A DNA stretch of 64,000 nucleotides from Lysinibacillus fusiformis (GTDB lineage: Bacteria; Bacillota; Bacilli; Bacillales_A; Planococcaceae), in NCBI RefSeq assembly GCF_003049525.1, contig NZ_PYWL01000003.1:405603-469602 (forward strand), written 5' to 3'. The translations under genes and the position numbers were made by a program. Below are positions 8,562-17,176 of this stretch, piece after piece (positions within the stretch are counted from its first letter, which is position 1; every line of letters begins with the position of its first letter). The notes below the pieces were generated by a model. The model saw only the letters and a list, made by a program, of their open reading frames with translations, was not told the DNA's origin and searched no databases.

Positions 8562-9887
8562 CATTTTATATAGAATGAATAGGACAATAAACCAAATAGG
8601 TGTTAGGAGAAGAGCTGTACGTGTTGCCTCAGAAAAAAACATCACAATTAATAGGAAAGCAAAAAACGCAAGCACTACGTAGTTAATAAAAGGTGTCAGC
8701 GGTGCTTTGAAGCTTGAGGCTTCATGTAGGGCACGATTTTTCCGTTTATAGATGATGTGAGAAATGATGATAATACTCCACACCCATATGAAGCAAATCG
8801 CACTAATAGTCGTTGCGATACTAAAGGCATTCTCTGGCATTAGCTTACTTAACAGTGCCCCTACGGATACAACAATTGCAGAAATGACTAGTGCGTTACT
8901 TGGAACACTATTTTTATTGAGCTTAGCAAAAGCAGGTGATGCTTGTTTATTTTTACCAAGATTAAAGAGCATGCGACTTGTTGAAAATAAACCACTATTA
9001 CCAGCAGAAGCGGCTGAAGTGAGCACAACAAAATTAATAATACCTGCAGCAATTGGAATGCCCGCTAACGTAAATACTTGGACAAATGGACTGCTTGTGG
9101 CAGACATTTCATACCATGGATTGATACATAGGATGACAAACAGTGCCCCTACATAAAAGAGTAGAATTCGAAATGGTATTTTATTAATAGCAGAAGGAAT
9201 GTTTTTTTGTGGGTCTGCAGTCTCGGCTGCTGATACCCCTACTAATTCCACACCGACGAAAGCGAAAACAACCATCTGGAAGGCCATTAAAAAGCCATAT
9301 ACTCCATTTGGAAACAGGCCACCGTGGACCCAAAGATTATCTACTGAAACCGTCCCAGAGCTTGTTTGAAAGCCTGTCACTAACATAATTAGTCCAAGGA
9401 TAATGAGCGCCACAATGGTAATCACTTTAATGATAGCAAACCAAAATTCTAACTCCCCAAATAGTTTGACCGTCAATAAATTCAGTAGTAGTAATACTAC
9501 TAAACAACCAATAGCTGGAACCCACTGAGGGATATCAAACCAATATTGTGTATAAACCCCTACAGCGATAATATCCGCCATCGCTGTCATGATCCAACAG
9601 AACCAGTAGGTCCAGCCTGTTACATACCCTGCCCATGGCCCTATATATTCGGAGGCAAAATCCGTAAATGATGTATATCCTGAATTCGATAATAATAGTT
9701 CGCCCAATGCACGCATAACAAAAAAGAGTGCCGTTCCGACAATTAAATAGGCAAGGATGATCGAAGGCCCTGCTAATGCAATGGCTTTCCCAGAGCCTAG
9801 AAATAAACCGGTTCCTATTGTCCCACCAATGGCAATAAGCTGTACATGGCGATTTTTTAATTCACGTTTTAATTGTTGCTGTTCCAC
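8550..9887 (-). CDS. APC-family amino-acid permease, probably glycine/alanine/serine
   Basis: The protein has 445 residues and 12 hydrophobic segments. The amino-acid transporter signature IGGTIGTGLFLGSG is at residues about 19-33, and the protein resembles CycA (D-serine/D-alanine/glycine) more than other APC branches, for instance in SGYTSFTDFASEYIGPWAGY at about 68-88. A glycine riboswitch in its leader (10050-10131) supports glycine or a related small amino acid as substrate; family resemblance alone would not settle this. A terminator lies between riboswitch and gene. It is convergent with glsA. Confidence 0.88.
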   Translation of the reverse strand: MEQQQLKRELKNRHVQLIAIGGTIGTGLFLGSGKAIALAGPSIILAYLIVGTALFFVMRALGELLLSNSGYTSFTDFASEYIGPWAGYVTGWTYWFCWIMTAMADIIAVGVYTQYWFDIPQWVPAIGCLVVLLLLNLLTVKLFGELEFWFAIIKVITIVALIILGLIMLVTGFQTSSGTVSVDNLWVHGGLFPNGVYGFLMAFQMVVFAFVGVELVGVSAAETADPQKNIPSAINKIPFRILLFYVGALFVILCINPWYEMSATSSPFVQVFTLAGIPIAAGIINFVVLTSAASAGNSGLFSTSRMLFNLGKNKQASPAFAKLNKNSVPSNALVISAIVVSVGALLSKLMPENAFSIATTISAICFIWVWSIIIISHIIYKRKNRALHEASSFKAPLTPFINYVVLAFFAFLLIVMFFSEATRTALLLTPIWFIVLFILYKMKKR

Positions 9888-9928
9888 GTTAATCCCCCCA
9901 AAGATGCATAAAAAATGACTGGAAAAAT

Positions 9929-9959
9929 AAAAAAAGAGACTAGTTGTGACACTAGTCTC
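9929..9959 (-). terminator. Riboswitch-controlled terminator in the permease leader
   Basis: On the minus strand a 9-bp perfect stem (GAGACTAGT/ACTAGTCTC, 9936-9959) with a six-base loop is followed by a U run (9929-9935). It lies between the glycine aptamer and the permease start and is the expected expression platform. Confidence 0.85.
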
Positions 9960-10049
9960 GGAAAAACGTCAGAATAACAAATACCATTTGATCACGGATG
10001 GTTCATGAAATCATTCGTAACCATCGTATGGCATCGCTTAAAAAAGCTG

Positions 10050-10131
10050 TTATTACTCCTCTGTCCTTTTGCCTGAGATAGTGAACCCTTCGGCGACGCA
10101 AATTGCGCTCTCTCCAGAACTGCTCCTGCTA
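10050..10131 (-). ncRNA. Glycine riboswitch aptamer
   Basis: Read on the minus strand the element carries the conserved glycine-aptamer core in order: GGAGAG (10111-10118 region), CGCCGAAGG (10087-10095 region), then CTCAGGCAAAAGGACAG (10061-10077). I find only one complete aptamer. The 90 bases downstream hold no second GGAGAG...CCGAAGG...GGACAG set, so it is a singlet, perhaps with a degenerate partner. Whether glycine turns the permease on or off cannot be decided by eye; for a transporter an off-switch would be expected. Confidence 0.92.
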
Positions 10132-10191
10132 TAGTTTGATCCATAGCATTCATAGCTTATTAATTTTTTAACATAAATATTATTTTAAGAT

Positions 10192-10219
10192 ATTATATAT
10201 CCTAGCAGTGCTTTTACAA
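10192..10219 (-). promoter_or_regulatory. SigA-type promoter for the riboswitch-permease transcript
   Basis: On the minus strand TTGTAA (10214-10219), a 16-base spacer and a perfect TATAAT (10192-10197) place the transcript start about 55-60 bases before the aptamer. Confidence 0.6.
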
Positions 10220-10489
10220 ATATTCAACTAGAAATTTATATTATTTTCAGAAAAATAGAAGAATGTAGTGAATAAATGAAAATTACTAACGATAATTAGT
10301 ATTTTTGGACATACAAAGATTTCCGAAGTATGCGCAAATGGGTAAATACGAAAGGTTTATGTGAAGAAATGGAGTGGGACAAGTGAGGGGAGAGAGGATC
10401 ACTATAGTATGAAAGAGTGTAGGAATAGCCACTTAAAATTTTGCAATAGATATAATATAGTAGAAACTCTGAATTTTTTGTATAAAAAG
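10220..10489. other. Intergenic region without recognised genes
   Basis: AT-rich sequence between the permease promoter and the rhodanese terminator. I see no credible reading frame with a ribosome site, and no RNA motif. Confidence 0.5.
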
Positions 10490-10523
10490 AAGCCGTCTCC
10501 TAGTTCTTTGAGACGACTTTTTT
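10490..10523 (-). terminator. Terminator of the rhodanese gene
   Basis: A 10-bp stem (AAGCCGTCTC with GAGACGACTT, one G-U) has T-rich flanks on both sides, so it can also work on the plus strand. Confidence 0.8.
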
Positions 10524-10533
10524 TAGGGAAATA

Positions 10534-10920
10534 TTAATATTTTTTGGCTTTTATTTTACCTGTCCAAGTTTTGAAACCGCCTTGAAGTTGGTAAATTTGG
10601 TTGTACCCACGTTTTTTAAGAAATAGTGCAGCACGTGAGCTACGGCCTGTATTTTGACAGTATAAATATACTGGTAAATCTGGGCGAATTTCTTTATAAC
10701 GTTGACGTAATGTTGTGGAAGGAACATTTCGTGCGCCAAGAATGTGACCAGCATAAAATTCTTTTTGTTCACGAACATCGATTAGCTGCGCTTTACGATA
10801 GCCTTCAATAAATTGTTCTTGTGTTAAGTTGGTTACAGCTTTTTTGAGTCTTAGTGCATTAATACCGATGTATGCAATTACGACTACTAAAACGACACCG
10901 ATTGTGATAAGTATGTCCAA
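10534..10920 (-). CDS. yqhL: Membrane-anchored rhodanese-like sulfurtransferase
   Basis: The protein has 128 residues. An N-terminal transmembrane helix (about 3-21) is followed by a single rhodanese domain (about 32-125) with the cysteine loop CQNTGR, Cys88 by count, and the LIDVRE motif near 46-51. Sulfurtransferase activity on thiosulfate or protein persulfides is typical of the fold, but the physiological donor is unknown. It is divergent from lipM, as yqhL neighbours lipM (yqhM) in B. subtilis. The cytoplasmic side is the likely location of the catalytic domain. Confidence 0.88.
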   Translation of the reverse strand: MDILITIGVVLVVVIAYIGINALRLKKAVTNLTQEQFIEGYRKAQLIDVREQKEFYAGHILGARNVPSTTLRQRYKEIRPDLPVYLYCQNTGRSSRAALFLKKRGYNQIYQLQGGFKTWTGKIKAKKY

Positions 10921-11004
10921 GATTTTCTTACCCCTTTCTATCTTCTTTATTATTATAAAAGATGCGCTAGCGATAGTCCAATGAGTTTGATAAAATTAAC
11001 TAGA

Positions 11005-11104
11005 TTGTGGCGAATTCGTCGATATCGTTTGCAAAGCCACAACTTGAACTGTAACGTAATCTTCGTTAAGGTTGAACCGCAGGTGGGGCCTGAGGTATTT
11101 TTAT
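11005..11104 (+). ncRNA. Candidate structured leader/attenuator upstream of lipM
   Basis: Three consecutive stem-loops can be drawn: TTGTGGC (11005-11011) with GCCACAA (11036-11042), TAACG (11052-11056) with CGTTA (11064-11068), and CCGCAGG/CCTGAGG around 11078-11096 followed by TATTTTT. The last is terminator-like and ends about 20 bases before the lipM start. No known riboswitch class is recognised. The pairing was judged by eye only. Confidence 0.3.
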
Positions 11105-11124
11105 AAATTGTAGGAGATGAACAT

Positions 11125-11955
11125 ATGACAACTTGGTATTTTTTAAATTCAGGGAAATGTAGTCCTTCTTTTAATATGGCACTAGATGAAGCATTACTTG
11201 ATTGGCATAGTGAGGGGTTAATTCCACCTGTCATTCGTTTTTATGAGTGGGAACCGGCAACATTATCAATCGGTTATTTTCAGCAAGCCAAAAAAGATAT
11301 AAATTTAGATGCTGTACGTGAGCAAGGCTTGGGTTTTGTACGTCGACCAACTGGTGGACGAGCTGTGCTGCATGAGCATGAGCTCACATATAGTGTCATC
11401 GTAACAGAAAGCTATCCAAATATGCCGGAGTCAGTGACAGAGGCGTACCGTGTGCTAAGTGAAGGCATCTTGCAAGGTTTCCATAACTTAGGGATGGATG
11501 CTTATTTTAGTGTCCCTGATACAGAGGAGAAAAGAGCAGACTTAAAGAGTCCGAAAAGTGCAGTATGCTTTGATGCTCCAAGCTGGTATGAGCTGGTAGT
11601 TGAAGGGAAAAAAATAGCGGGAAGTGCGCAAACACGTCAAAAAGGTGTTATATTGCAGCATGGTGCCATTTTATTAGATTTAGATCAGGAGAAGTTATTA
11701 TCGGTCTTTAATTTTTCGAGTGAAGAAGCGAAGGATCGTATGCGCAGAAAATTACCAGAGAAAGCAGTAGCGATTAACAGTCTTGTGGATGAACCTGTGA
11801 CAGTTGAACAATGTGTGACTGCTTTTCGAGATGGTTTTGCAAAATCGTTGCAAATTGAATTAAAACCATTTACACTTTCTGAGGAGCAGTTAGAATATGT
11901 CCGTGCATTAGAAGAAAAAAAATATGCATCTGATGAGTGGAACTTCAAAAAGTAA
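11125..11955 (+). CDS. lipM: Octanoyltransferase LipM
   Basis: The 276-residue BPL/LPL-fold protein transfers octanoate from acyl-carrier protein to GcvH, the first step of protein lipoylation in Bacillus-type organisms. Features are [15 protein letters not shown] at about 37-51, [18 protein letters not shown] at about 73-90 (lipoyl-site loop), the acyl-accepting cysteine in SAVCFDAPS (Cys148 by count), and [14 protein letters not shown] just after. ATG 11125 follows GTAGGAG. Its products feed the lipoyl-dependent E2 enzyme encoded later in the window (bkdB). LipM and lipoate ligases share this fold; the Cys and the yqhL neighbour favour LipM. Confidence 0.9.
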   Translation: MTTWYFLNSGKCSPSFNMALDEALLDWHSEGLIPPVIRFYEWEPATLSIGYFQQAKKDINLDAVREQGLGFVRRPTGGRAVLHEHELTYSVIVTESYPNMPESVTEAYRVLSEGILQGFHNLGMDAYFSVPDTEEKRADLKSPKSAVCFDAPSWYELVVEGKKIAGSAQTRQKGVILQHGAILLDLDQEKLLSVFNFSSEEAKDRMRRKLPEKAVAINSLVDEPVTVEQCVTAFRDGFAKSLQIELKPFTLSEEQLEYVRALEEKKYASDEWNFKK

Positions 11956-12079
11956 AAAATGGTATAAAAAAAATATTTTTAAGCGTTAAATCCTTGCTAT
12001 TACAAGTAGTTACGATTCTATTGAAAAAAGCAAGAGTTGAATTGAAAATCTATATATAGTATCTTTTTTAAAGACATAT

Positions 12080-12117
12080 ACACAATATGTAGTGTTTAAC
12101 GACACATGATATTGTGT
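12080..12117. promoter_or_regulatory. Two NrdR boxes upstream of nrdJ
   Basis: Box 1, 12080-12095, is ACACAATATGTAGTGT and matches the NrdR consensus (acaCwAtATaTwGtgt) at 15 of 16 positions. Box 2, 12102-12117, is ACACATGATATTGTGT and matches at 14. They start 22 bases apart, two helical turns, as expected for cooperative NrdR binding. NrdR itself is not encoded in the window. Confidence 0.85.
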
Positions 12118-12143
12118 ATTTATTTTGTAAGGGAGGCAAAACG

Positions 12144-14714
12144 ATGGTACTCACAAATCATCAACCCGATGTAAACAATCAATTTGAACAGTTAAACAAA
12201 GATATCGAACAATTCCCGCAGGTACACCCTGTAACGCCTGATATGCACATCACGCACAAAGGTGTATCAAGACTTGTCATGATCGATCGCTACTCGTTTA
12301 AAGACACAGAAAAGAAAACACTAAAAGCCGGTGACTTTGTTGTTTTAACGGTAAAAGCTGATCCAAAGTTCCCTGCACGTGGTTTAGGGACAATTCAAAA
12401 GCTGGACATGACTACAAAAACAGCTGATATTTTGATTGAGGAAGATTATCGTAGCGTTTTAGACGATCCACAGGAGCAAGAAACGGGTGTGATTACGCGT
12501 TCAATTGACGTGCTAGAGAAGCCTCTTGAGATTTTTTATGAACAAATCGCTAAACGAAATGCAACAGGACTGGCGGTTGTTGAAAAAACACCAGAAAAAC
12601 GCCAAGAATGGTTTGAAAAATTTTATGAGCAATTAGTGTCCTTAAAGTTCATTCCTGCAGGACGAGTAATATACGGAGCAGGATCTGAAACAGATGTAAC
12701 ATTCTTTAACTGTTACGTAATGCCTTTTGTTGCGGATTCACGTGAAGGTATTAGTGATCACCGTAAACAAGTAATGGAAATTATGAGCCGTGGTGGTGGA
12801 GTAGGAACAAATGGTTCCACATTACGTCCTCGCAACACATTGGCACGTGGAGTAAACGGTAAATCATCAGGTTCTGTTTCTTGGTTAGATGATATTGCTA
12901 AATTAACACATCTTGTAGAGCAAGGTGGCTCACGTCGTGGAGCACAAATGATTATGCTTGCCGATTGGCATCCAGATATTGTGGAGTTTATTATTTCGAA
13001 AATGCAAAACCCACGTATTCTGCGTTACCTAATTGAAAATACAACGGATGAAACAATCATTCGTCTAGCTAAAGAGAAATTAAACTTCAAGCCACTTTCT
13101 ATGCAGGAAGAAGCTATGTATCAAGGCATTGTAAACTATAAAAGCATTGAAGGTTTAGGTGGATTTGATACAGCCATTATTCGTGAGGCTGAAAATAAAT
13201 TACGTGATGGTGGCACATATACTGTGCATAACTCAGAGTTTTTAACAGGTGCAAACATCTCCGTAACATTAACAAAAGAATTTATGGAAGCTGTTGAAAA
13301 CGATGCTGATTTCGAACTGCGTTTCCCAGCGGTTGAAGAATACTCGAAAGAAGAAATGCATGCTTACAACACAGAATGGCATCATGTTGGTGACGTTCGT
13401 GAATGGGAGAAAATGGGCTATAAAATCCGCACATATCGCACGATCAAAGCGAAAGAATTGTGGAATTTAATTAACGTATGTGCAACATACTCTGCAGAGC
13501 CAGGAATTTTCTTTATCGACAATGCGAATGATATGACGAATGCAAAGGCATATGGTCAAAGCGTTGTTGCAACTAACCCATGTGGGGAACAGCCACTTGC
13601 GCCATACTCAGTGTGTAACTTGGCAGCGGTAAACCTTGCACAATTTGCGAATAAAGACAATCAAACTGTAGATTACGAAGCACTACGTGAAACGGTTCGT
13701 GTTGGTGTTCGTATGCAGGATAATGTTATTGATGCAACTCCATACTTCTTAGAGGAAAACCGTGTACAAGCACTTGGTGAGCGTCGTGTTGGTCTAGGCG
13801 TAATGGGCCTAGCTGATTTACTCATTTATTGTGAGAAAGAATACGGTTCTGAAGCAGGTAATGCTTTAGTCGATGAAATCTTTAAAACAATTGCTGAAAC
13901 CGCGTATGAGGCGTCTACAGAGCTTGCTAAAGAGCGTGGAAGCTTCCCATTCTTAGTAGGTGCTACTGACGAAGAAACAGCTCGTTTACGTAAAGCTTTC
14001 ACAGAAACAGGCTTCATGCAAAAAATGCCTGCTCACATCAAGGAGCAAATTTTAGCAACAGGTATCCGTAACTCCCATTTATTAACGGTTGCCCCAACAG
14101 GTTCAACAGGAACAATGGTAGGCGTAGCAACAGGTCTTGAGCCATATTTCTCCTTCACTTACTACCGTTCTGGCCGTCTAGGTAAGTTCATTGAAGTGAA
14201 AGCTGAAATTGTAAAAGAATATTTAGATCGTCATCCAGAGGCTAGTGAGCAAGAGCTTCCAGAATGGTTTGTAACGGCAATGGAGCTAAAACCAGAGGCA
14301 CATGCGGATGTACAATGTATTATTCAAAAATGGATTGATTCATCGATCTCTAAAACAGTAAACGCGCCAAAAGGCTATACTGTACAACAAGTTGAAAAAG
14401 TATATGAGCGACTATATAAAGGTGGCGCTAAAGGTGGTACGGTCTATGTGGATGGTAGCCGTGATTCACAGGTACTTACGCTAAAAGCCGAAGAAAATGA
14501 TATGGATCAACTATCATTTGAGGAAGAATTAGTAGAAGAACATACAACACGTCCAGTCGTATTAGTTGATACGATTCAAGCACTAGAGTCCACGACGGTA
14601 ATTGGCTCGGACGTAGGAAATACATGTCCAGTATGTCGTAAAGGAACAGTCGAAGAAATGGGCGGCTGTAATACTTGTACAAACTGTGGCGCACAGTTAA
14701 AATGCGGCCTGTAA
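12144..14714 (+). CDS. nrdJ: Adenosylcobalamin-dependent (class II) ribonucleotide reductase
   Basis: The enzyme reduces ribonucleotides to deoxyribonucleotides using AdoCbl radical chemistry, without oxygen or a separate small subunit. The start is ATG 12144 after GGGAGG (12131-12136); the frame opens earlier inside an NrdR box. It has 856 residues. The active-site region includes the NPCGEQ block (loop Cys, nucleotide ~13580), FFNCY with a redox Cys near residue 190, and SGGGVGTNGS-like glycine-rich sequence near 215-225. The C-terminal tail ends in a zinc-ribbon-like CPVC...CNTCTNC...CGL that supplies redox thiols. It is transcribed alone and repressed by NrdR (boxes at 12080-12117). The enzyme depends on B12 supply, as does MutAB later in the window. 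Confidence 0.95.
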   Translation: MVLTNHQPDVNNQFEQLNKDIEQFPQVHPVTPDMHITHKGVSRLVMIDRYSFKDTEKKTLKAGDFVVLTVKADPKFPARGLGTIQKLDMTTKTADILIEEDYRSVLDDPQEQETGVITRSIDVLEKPLEIFYEQIAKRNATGLAVVEKTPEKRQEWFEKFYEQLVSLKFIPAGRVIYGAGSETDVTFFNCYVMPFVADSREGISDHRKQVMEIMSRGGGVGTNGSTLRPRNTLARGVNGKSSGSVSWLDDIAKLTHLVEQGGSRRGAQMIMLADWHPDIVEFIISKMQNPRILRYLIENTTDETIIRLAKEKLNFKPLSMQEEAMYQGIVNYKSIEGLGGFDTAIIREAENKLRDGGTYTVHNSEFLTGANISVTLTKEFMEAVENDADFELRFPAVEEYSKEEMHAYNTEWHHVGDVREWEKMGYKIRTYRTIKAKELWNLINVCATYSAEPGIFFIDNANDMTNAKAYGQSVVATNPCGEQPLAPYSVCNLAAVNLAQFANKDNQTVDYEALRETVRVGVRMQDNVIDATPYFLEENRVQALGERRVGLGVMGLADLLIYCEKEYGSEAGNALVDEIFKTIAETAYEASTELAKERGSFPFLVGATDEETARLRKAFTETGFMQKMPAHIKEQILATGIRNSHLLTVAPTGSTGTMVGVATGLEPYFSFTYYRSGRLGKFIEVKAEIVKEYLDRHPEASEQELPEWFVTAMELKPEAHADVQCIIQKWIDSSISKTVNAPKGYTVQQVEKVYERLYKGGAKGGTVYVDGSRDSQVLTLKAEENDMDQLSFEEELVEEHTTRPVVLVDTIQALESTTVIGSDVGNTCPVCRKGTVEEMGGCNTCTNCGAQLKCGL

Positions 14715-14775
14715 ATTTTATGTTCTTGTTGCTTTGAATAAAAGAATGAAAACGGTAATAAATTTTGATTAAAAG

Positions 14776-14815
14776 TAACCTCTTCGGTATTATGGCCGTA
14801 AGAGGTTATTTTTTT
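14776..14815 (+). terminator. Terminator of nrdJ
   Basis: A 9-bp stem (TAACCTCTT/AAGAGGTTA) encloses a further short stem and is followed by seven T. Confidence 0.85.
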
Positions 14816-14916
14816 ATATTTTTCTGAAAATTATAGGTCTGATATGACTCCAGTAGAATCAAAACTTATTCGACTAAATGTTCATCATCTATTGTGAGGA
14901 TATTGAAGAATGGGTT

Positions 14917-15030
14917 TTGGACAAAGTTCTGGTGCCGATTAGTATTGTACTTAAAGGAAGAGTGGAATACTTTTATAACAATGTTTCTGGTGAAAGGCTG
15001 ATTATGTTGGAATATATATCCTTATGGTAA
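14917..15030 (+). pseudogene. Possible remnant of a Crp/Fnr-type sensor domain
   Basis: A 37-codon open stretch from TTG 14917 to TAA 15028 translates to a segment (ISIVLKGRVEYFYNN then VSGERLIMLEYI) that resembles the cyclic-nucleotide-binding beta-roll of Crp/Fnr regulators. It has no ribosome site and no HTH part, and the sequence before it does not continue the fold in the same frame. The surrounding 14816-15196 contains nothing else I recognise. The resemblance rests on about 30 residues, so confidence is low. Confidence 0.25.
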
Positions 15031-15196
15031 AATCTCCATTAAAGCAAGAAAGAATCATTACCAATCAAACATTTATATATATAGGAGTCGCATCAGGAAA
15101 GTGTGGATTTACAACAATAATTATAATAATTTCCAATTAAGGGCTGGGAACATCCTCATTACAATTTATGTCTATATTGAAAAGGGAGGTAGCATA

Positions 15197-15481
15197 ATGT
15201 GGTTACTATTCGGACTTATTGCTATAGTAGCAACTTTTATAAATCTTTATTTGTATACAACAGGTAAAGATTATAAACTAGCGATGGCAATGGGGTTATC
15301 ATTTACAGCATTGACACTTTGTTCGGAATATAGTTTTGTATCTAGCTGGGTAAAAGTAGAAGATTGGGCAGCTTTAGAGGATGTAGTACCAGGTATGGAA
15401 AGGGCATTATGGTTTTTGACAATTGTTTCTATCTTACTAAATATAGTACCTATACTATTAGAGCTAAAAAATAAAAAATAA
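15197..15481 (+). CDS. Small membrane protein of unknown function
   Basis: The start is ATG 15197 after AAAGGGAGG (15181-15189); the frame is open upstream but unsupported. The 94 residues contain three hydrophobic stretches (about 1-20, 27-45 and 68-88), with an acidic loop (VEDWAALEDVVPGMER) between the second and third, ending in a basic tail (LKNKK). I do not recognise the family. It stands alone. Confidence 0.7.
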   Translation: MWLLFGLIAIVATFINLYLYTTGKDYKLAMAMGLSFTALTLCSEYSFVSSWVKVEDWAALEDVVPGMERALWFLTIVSILLNIVPILLELKNKK

Positions 15482-15528
15482 AAAATAATACTGATTCGGG
15501 TTCATACGGATAAATGGTAAGCAAAATT

Positions 15529-15565
15529 AAGTTCTCAAAAATGCTTTGGGAACTTCATTCATTTT
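15529..15565 (+). terminator. Weak terminator; rest of 15482-15799 empty
   Basis: An 11-bp stem (AAGTTCTCAAA with TTTGGGAACTT, one G-U) is followed by a broken T stretch (CATTCATTTT). The remaining sequence up to the next gene shows no gene or motif I can support. Confidence 0.5.
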
Positions 15566-15799
15566 AACCCAGCTTTATTTCTTCAAAGAAGCGGATAGAT
15601 ATTTTATATTTAACATGCAAATTTGAAGGAGTATACGCCAATTTGTGGAATTAAAATAATGTCCGGTCAATTGTAATAAAGTTTGACGACAACACCTATT
15701 TTGTAAAGTACTAGCTAATGACATTTGATTTTAAGGCTTGTTTATTTAGGGTTCTCATACATCCAACTAGATAAAAAAATGGTGAAAGGGGATAAAGTA

Positions 15800-16738
15800 A
15801 TGAGTGTAGTAATTTTTAATGGAGAGCGTTCTGAAGAAAGTGTTCTATTTGAAAAGTTGTTATTTTCCCAGAGTAATAAAGTGAGTTTTTCTAGTGTTGA
15901 AAATGCTAAACAGTTCATCAAGCAAAGAGCAACTGTGAATAATCAGCCTTATGTCATTGGGGATGATGTTCAATTTTTAAGTGTTAAGGATGAACAAACT
16001 TTTGAGGATATGCAAGTTTTTACATTAAATGATCAAAAGTCCTCGAAACAAAAAGTGATTCTCTATATTCATGGTGGTGCTTGGACGAATCAACCGTTAA
16101 ATTTACACTGGCTGTTCATGGATAAAATAGCACAAGCATTACAGGCAAAAGTTATCGCTCCGATATATCCAAAAGTACCTCATTTTAATCATAAGGACAC
16201 GTACCAAAAAATACTTCATCTCTATAATAGGATTTTAGAGTCGGTTGAAAGCTCCAATCAATTAACGATTATAGGAGATTCTGCAGGAGGTAATATAGCA
16301 CTTGGTTTGGCCCAGCTTTTAAAGCAAAACCATTTACCACAGCCACAAGATATTATTTTACTATCGGCTTGTGTTGACCTAAGTCTAGAAAATCCTCTTA
16401 TCCCTGAATATGAAGAAAAGGACCCTATGCTAGCTAGTGAAGGAATGAGCGTCATCACAAAGATATGGGCAGCTGATAAGGATCTAAAGGACCCATTGAT
16501 TAGTCCAATTTATGGTGATTTTCAAGGTCTAGCGAGTATTACTCATTTTATTGGCACCCATGAAAGTTTATATCCAGATGCAGTAAAGTTTGATGAACAA
16601 CTAAGCGAGCAAGGGATTGATATTACAACCTTTGTTTATCCTAAAATGAACCATGTATTTGTTGTCATGCCCATCCCCGAAGCACTAGACGCTCAACAGA
16701 AAATTATAAATATTATTCATAGTAAAGTGTTGAAATAG
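15800..16738 (+). CDS. Alpha/beta hydrolase, hormone-sensitive-lipase (GDSAG) family esterase
   Basis: I choose ATG 15800, preceded by AAAGGGG at 15785-15791; upstream in-frame starts lack a ribosome site. The protein has 312 residues. The oxyanion-hole motif HGGAW is near residue 91, the nucleophile elbow is GDSAGGN near 162, the Asp is probably in the late THESLYPDA region, and the catalytic His lies in MNHVF near 286. Such enzymes hydrolyse short-chain esters or acetylated substrates in the cytoplasm. There is no signal peptide. It is monocistronic, with its own terminator. Confidence 0.85.
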   Translation: MSVVIFNGERSEESVLFEKLLFSQSNKVSFSSVENAKQFIKQRATVNNQPYVIGDDVQFLSVKDEQTFEDMQVFTLNDQKSSKQKVILYIHGGAWTNQPLNLHWLFMDKIAQALQAKVIAPIYPKVPHFNHKDTYQKILHLYNRILESVESSNQLTIIGDSAGGNIALGLAQLLKQNHLPQPQDIILLSACVDLSLENPLIPEYEEKDPMLASEGMSVITKIWAADKDLKDPLISPIYGDFQGLASITHFIGTHESLYPDAVKFDEQLSEQGIDITTFVYPKMNHVFVVMPIPEALDAQQKIINIIHSKVLK

Positions 16739-16773
16739 AAAGGGTTACACTAAATAAATAGTGTGGAGATCCC

Positions 16774-16808
16774 AAGTGTGTTTTGATTTTTCAAAACACG
16801 CTTTTTTT
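16774..16808 (+). terminator. Terminator of the esterase gene
   Basis: A 13-bp stem (AAGTGTGTTTTGA with TCAAAACACGCTT, one G-U) around a TTTT loop is followed by a T run. Confidence 0.85.
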
Positions 16809-16890
16809 ATTTCCTGTTTTAATAAACGGATTTTTACGCTAAGCCCCTCACATCTCATTGTTTAAACGAAAATCAAATTGTAAAGCTAGC

Positions 16891-16953
16891 TTGACATGAT
16901 AAAAGATGTAAAGTAAACTTTACTTATTACTAAATGTACAGTTTACTTTACAT
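16891..16953 (+). promoter_or_regulatory. Promoter with overlapping 14-bp inverted-repeat operator
   Basis: TTGACA (16891-16896), 17 bases, then TAAACT (16914-16919) form a SigA-type promoter. A perfect 14-bp inverted repeat, ATGTAAAGTAAACT (16906-16919) and AGTTTACTTTACAT (16940-16953), covers the -10 box and the start site. This fits negative autoregulation by the HTH protein encoded 17 bases downstream. Confidence 0.7.
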
Positions 16954-16969
16954 TTAATGAGGAGGCATT

Positions 16970-17176
16970 ATGAAAAACAGAATTCGTGAATTGCGGAAAT
17001 CGAAAAAGATTACGCAGGAGGATTTGTCTAAGGTAGTGGGTGTCTCACGACAATCAATTATTGCAATTGAATCGGGAAAATTCAATCCATCATTAGAGCT
17101 TGCCTACAATATTTCAAAAGCGTTCAACTGCACGATTGAGGAAGTTTTTATTTTCGAAGAGGAGGGAATGACATAA
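16970..17176 (+). CDS. Small Xre/Cro-type HTH regulator
   Basis: The 68-residue protein is almost entirely one HTH_3 domain (IRELRKSKKITQEDL, then VSRQSIIAIESGKFNPS). It belongs to the short regulators, often listed as YozG-like, that pair with a membrane protein. The start ATG 16970 follows GAGGAGG. Its stop overlaps the start of the next gene (TAATG), implying translational coupling. A perfect palindrome over the promoter indicates likely autorepression. Confidence 0.88.
   Translation: MKNRIRELRKSKKITQEDLSKVVGVSRQSIIAIESGKFNPSLELAYNISKAFNCTIEEVFIFEEEGMT

Noticed and set aside
9960..10049. Second glycine aptamer downstream of the first
   Set aside because: No GGAGAG, CCGAAGG or GGACAG core elements are present in this stretch.
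11060..11095. T-box-like sequence (AAGGTTGAACCGCAGG) before lipM
   Set aside because: Only partly matches the AGGGTGGAACCGCG T-box; no specifier stem could be assigned, and a T-box on lipM would be unexpected. Kept only as an unassigned structured leader.
10953..11234. 93-codon minus-strand frame across the yqhL-lipM gap
   Set aside because: Runs antisense over the start of lipM, no ribosome site, no family resemblance; the structured leader explains the region as well.
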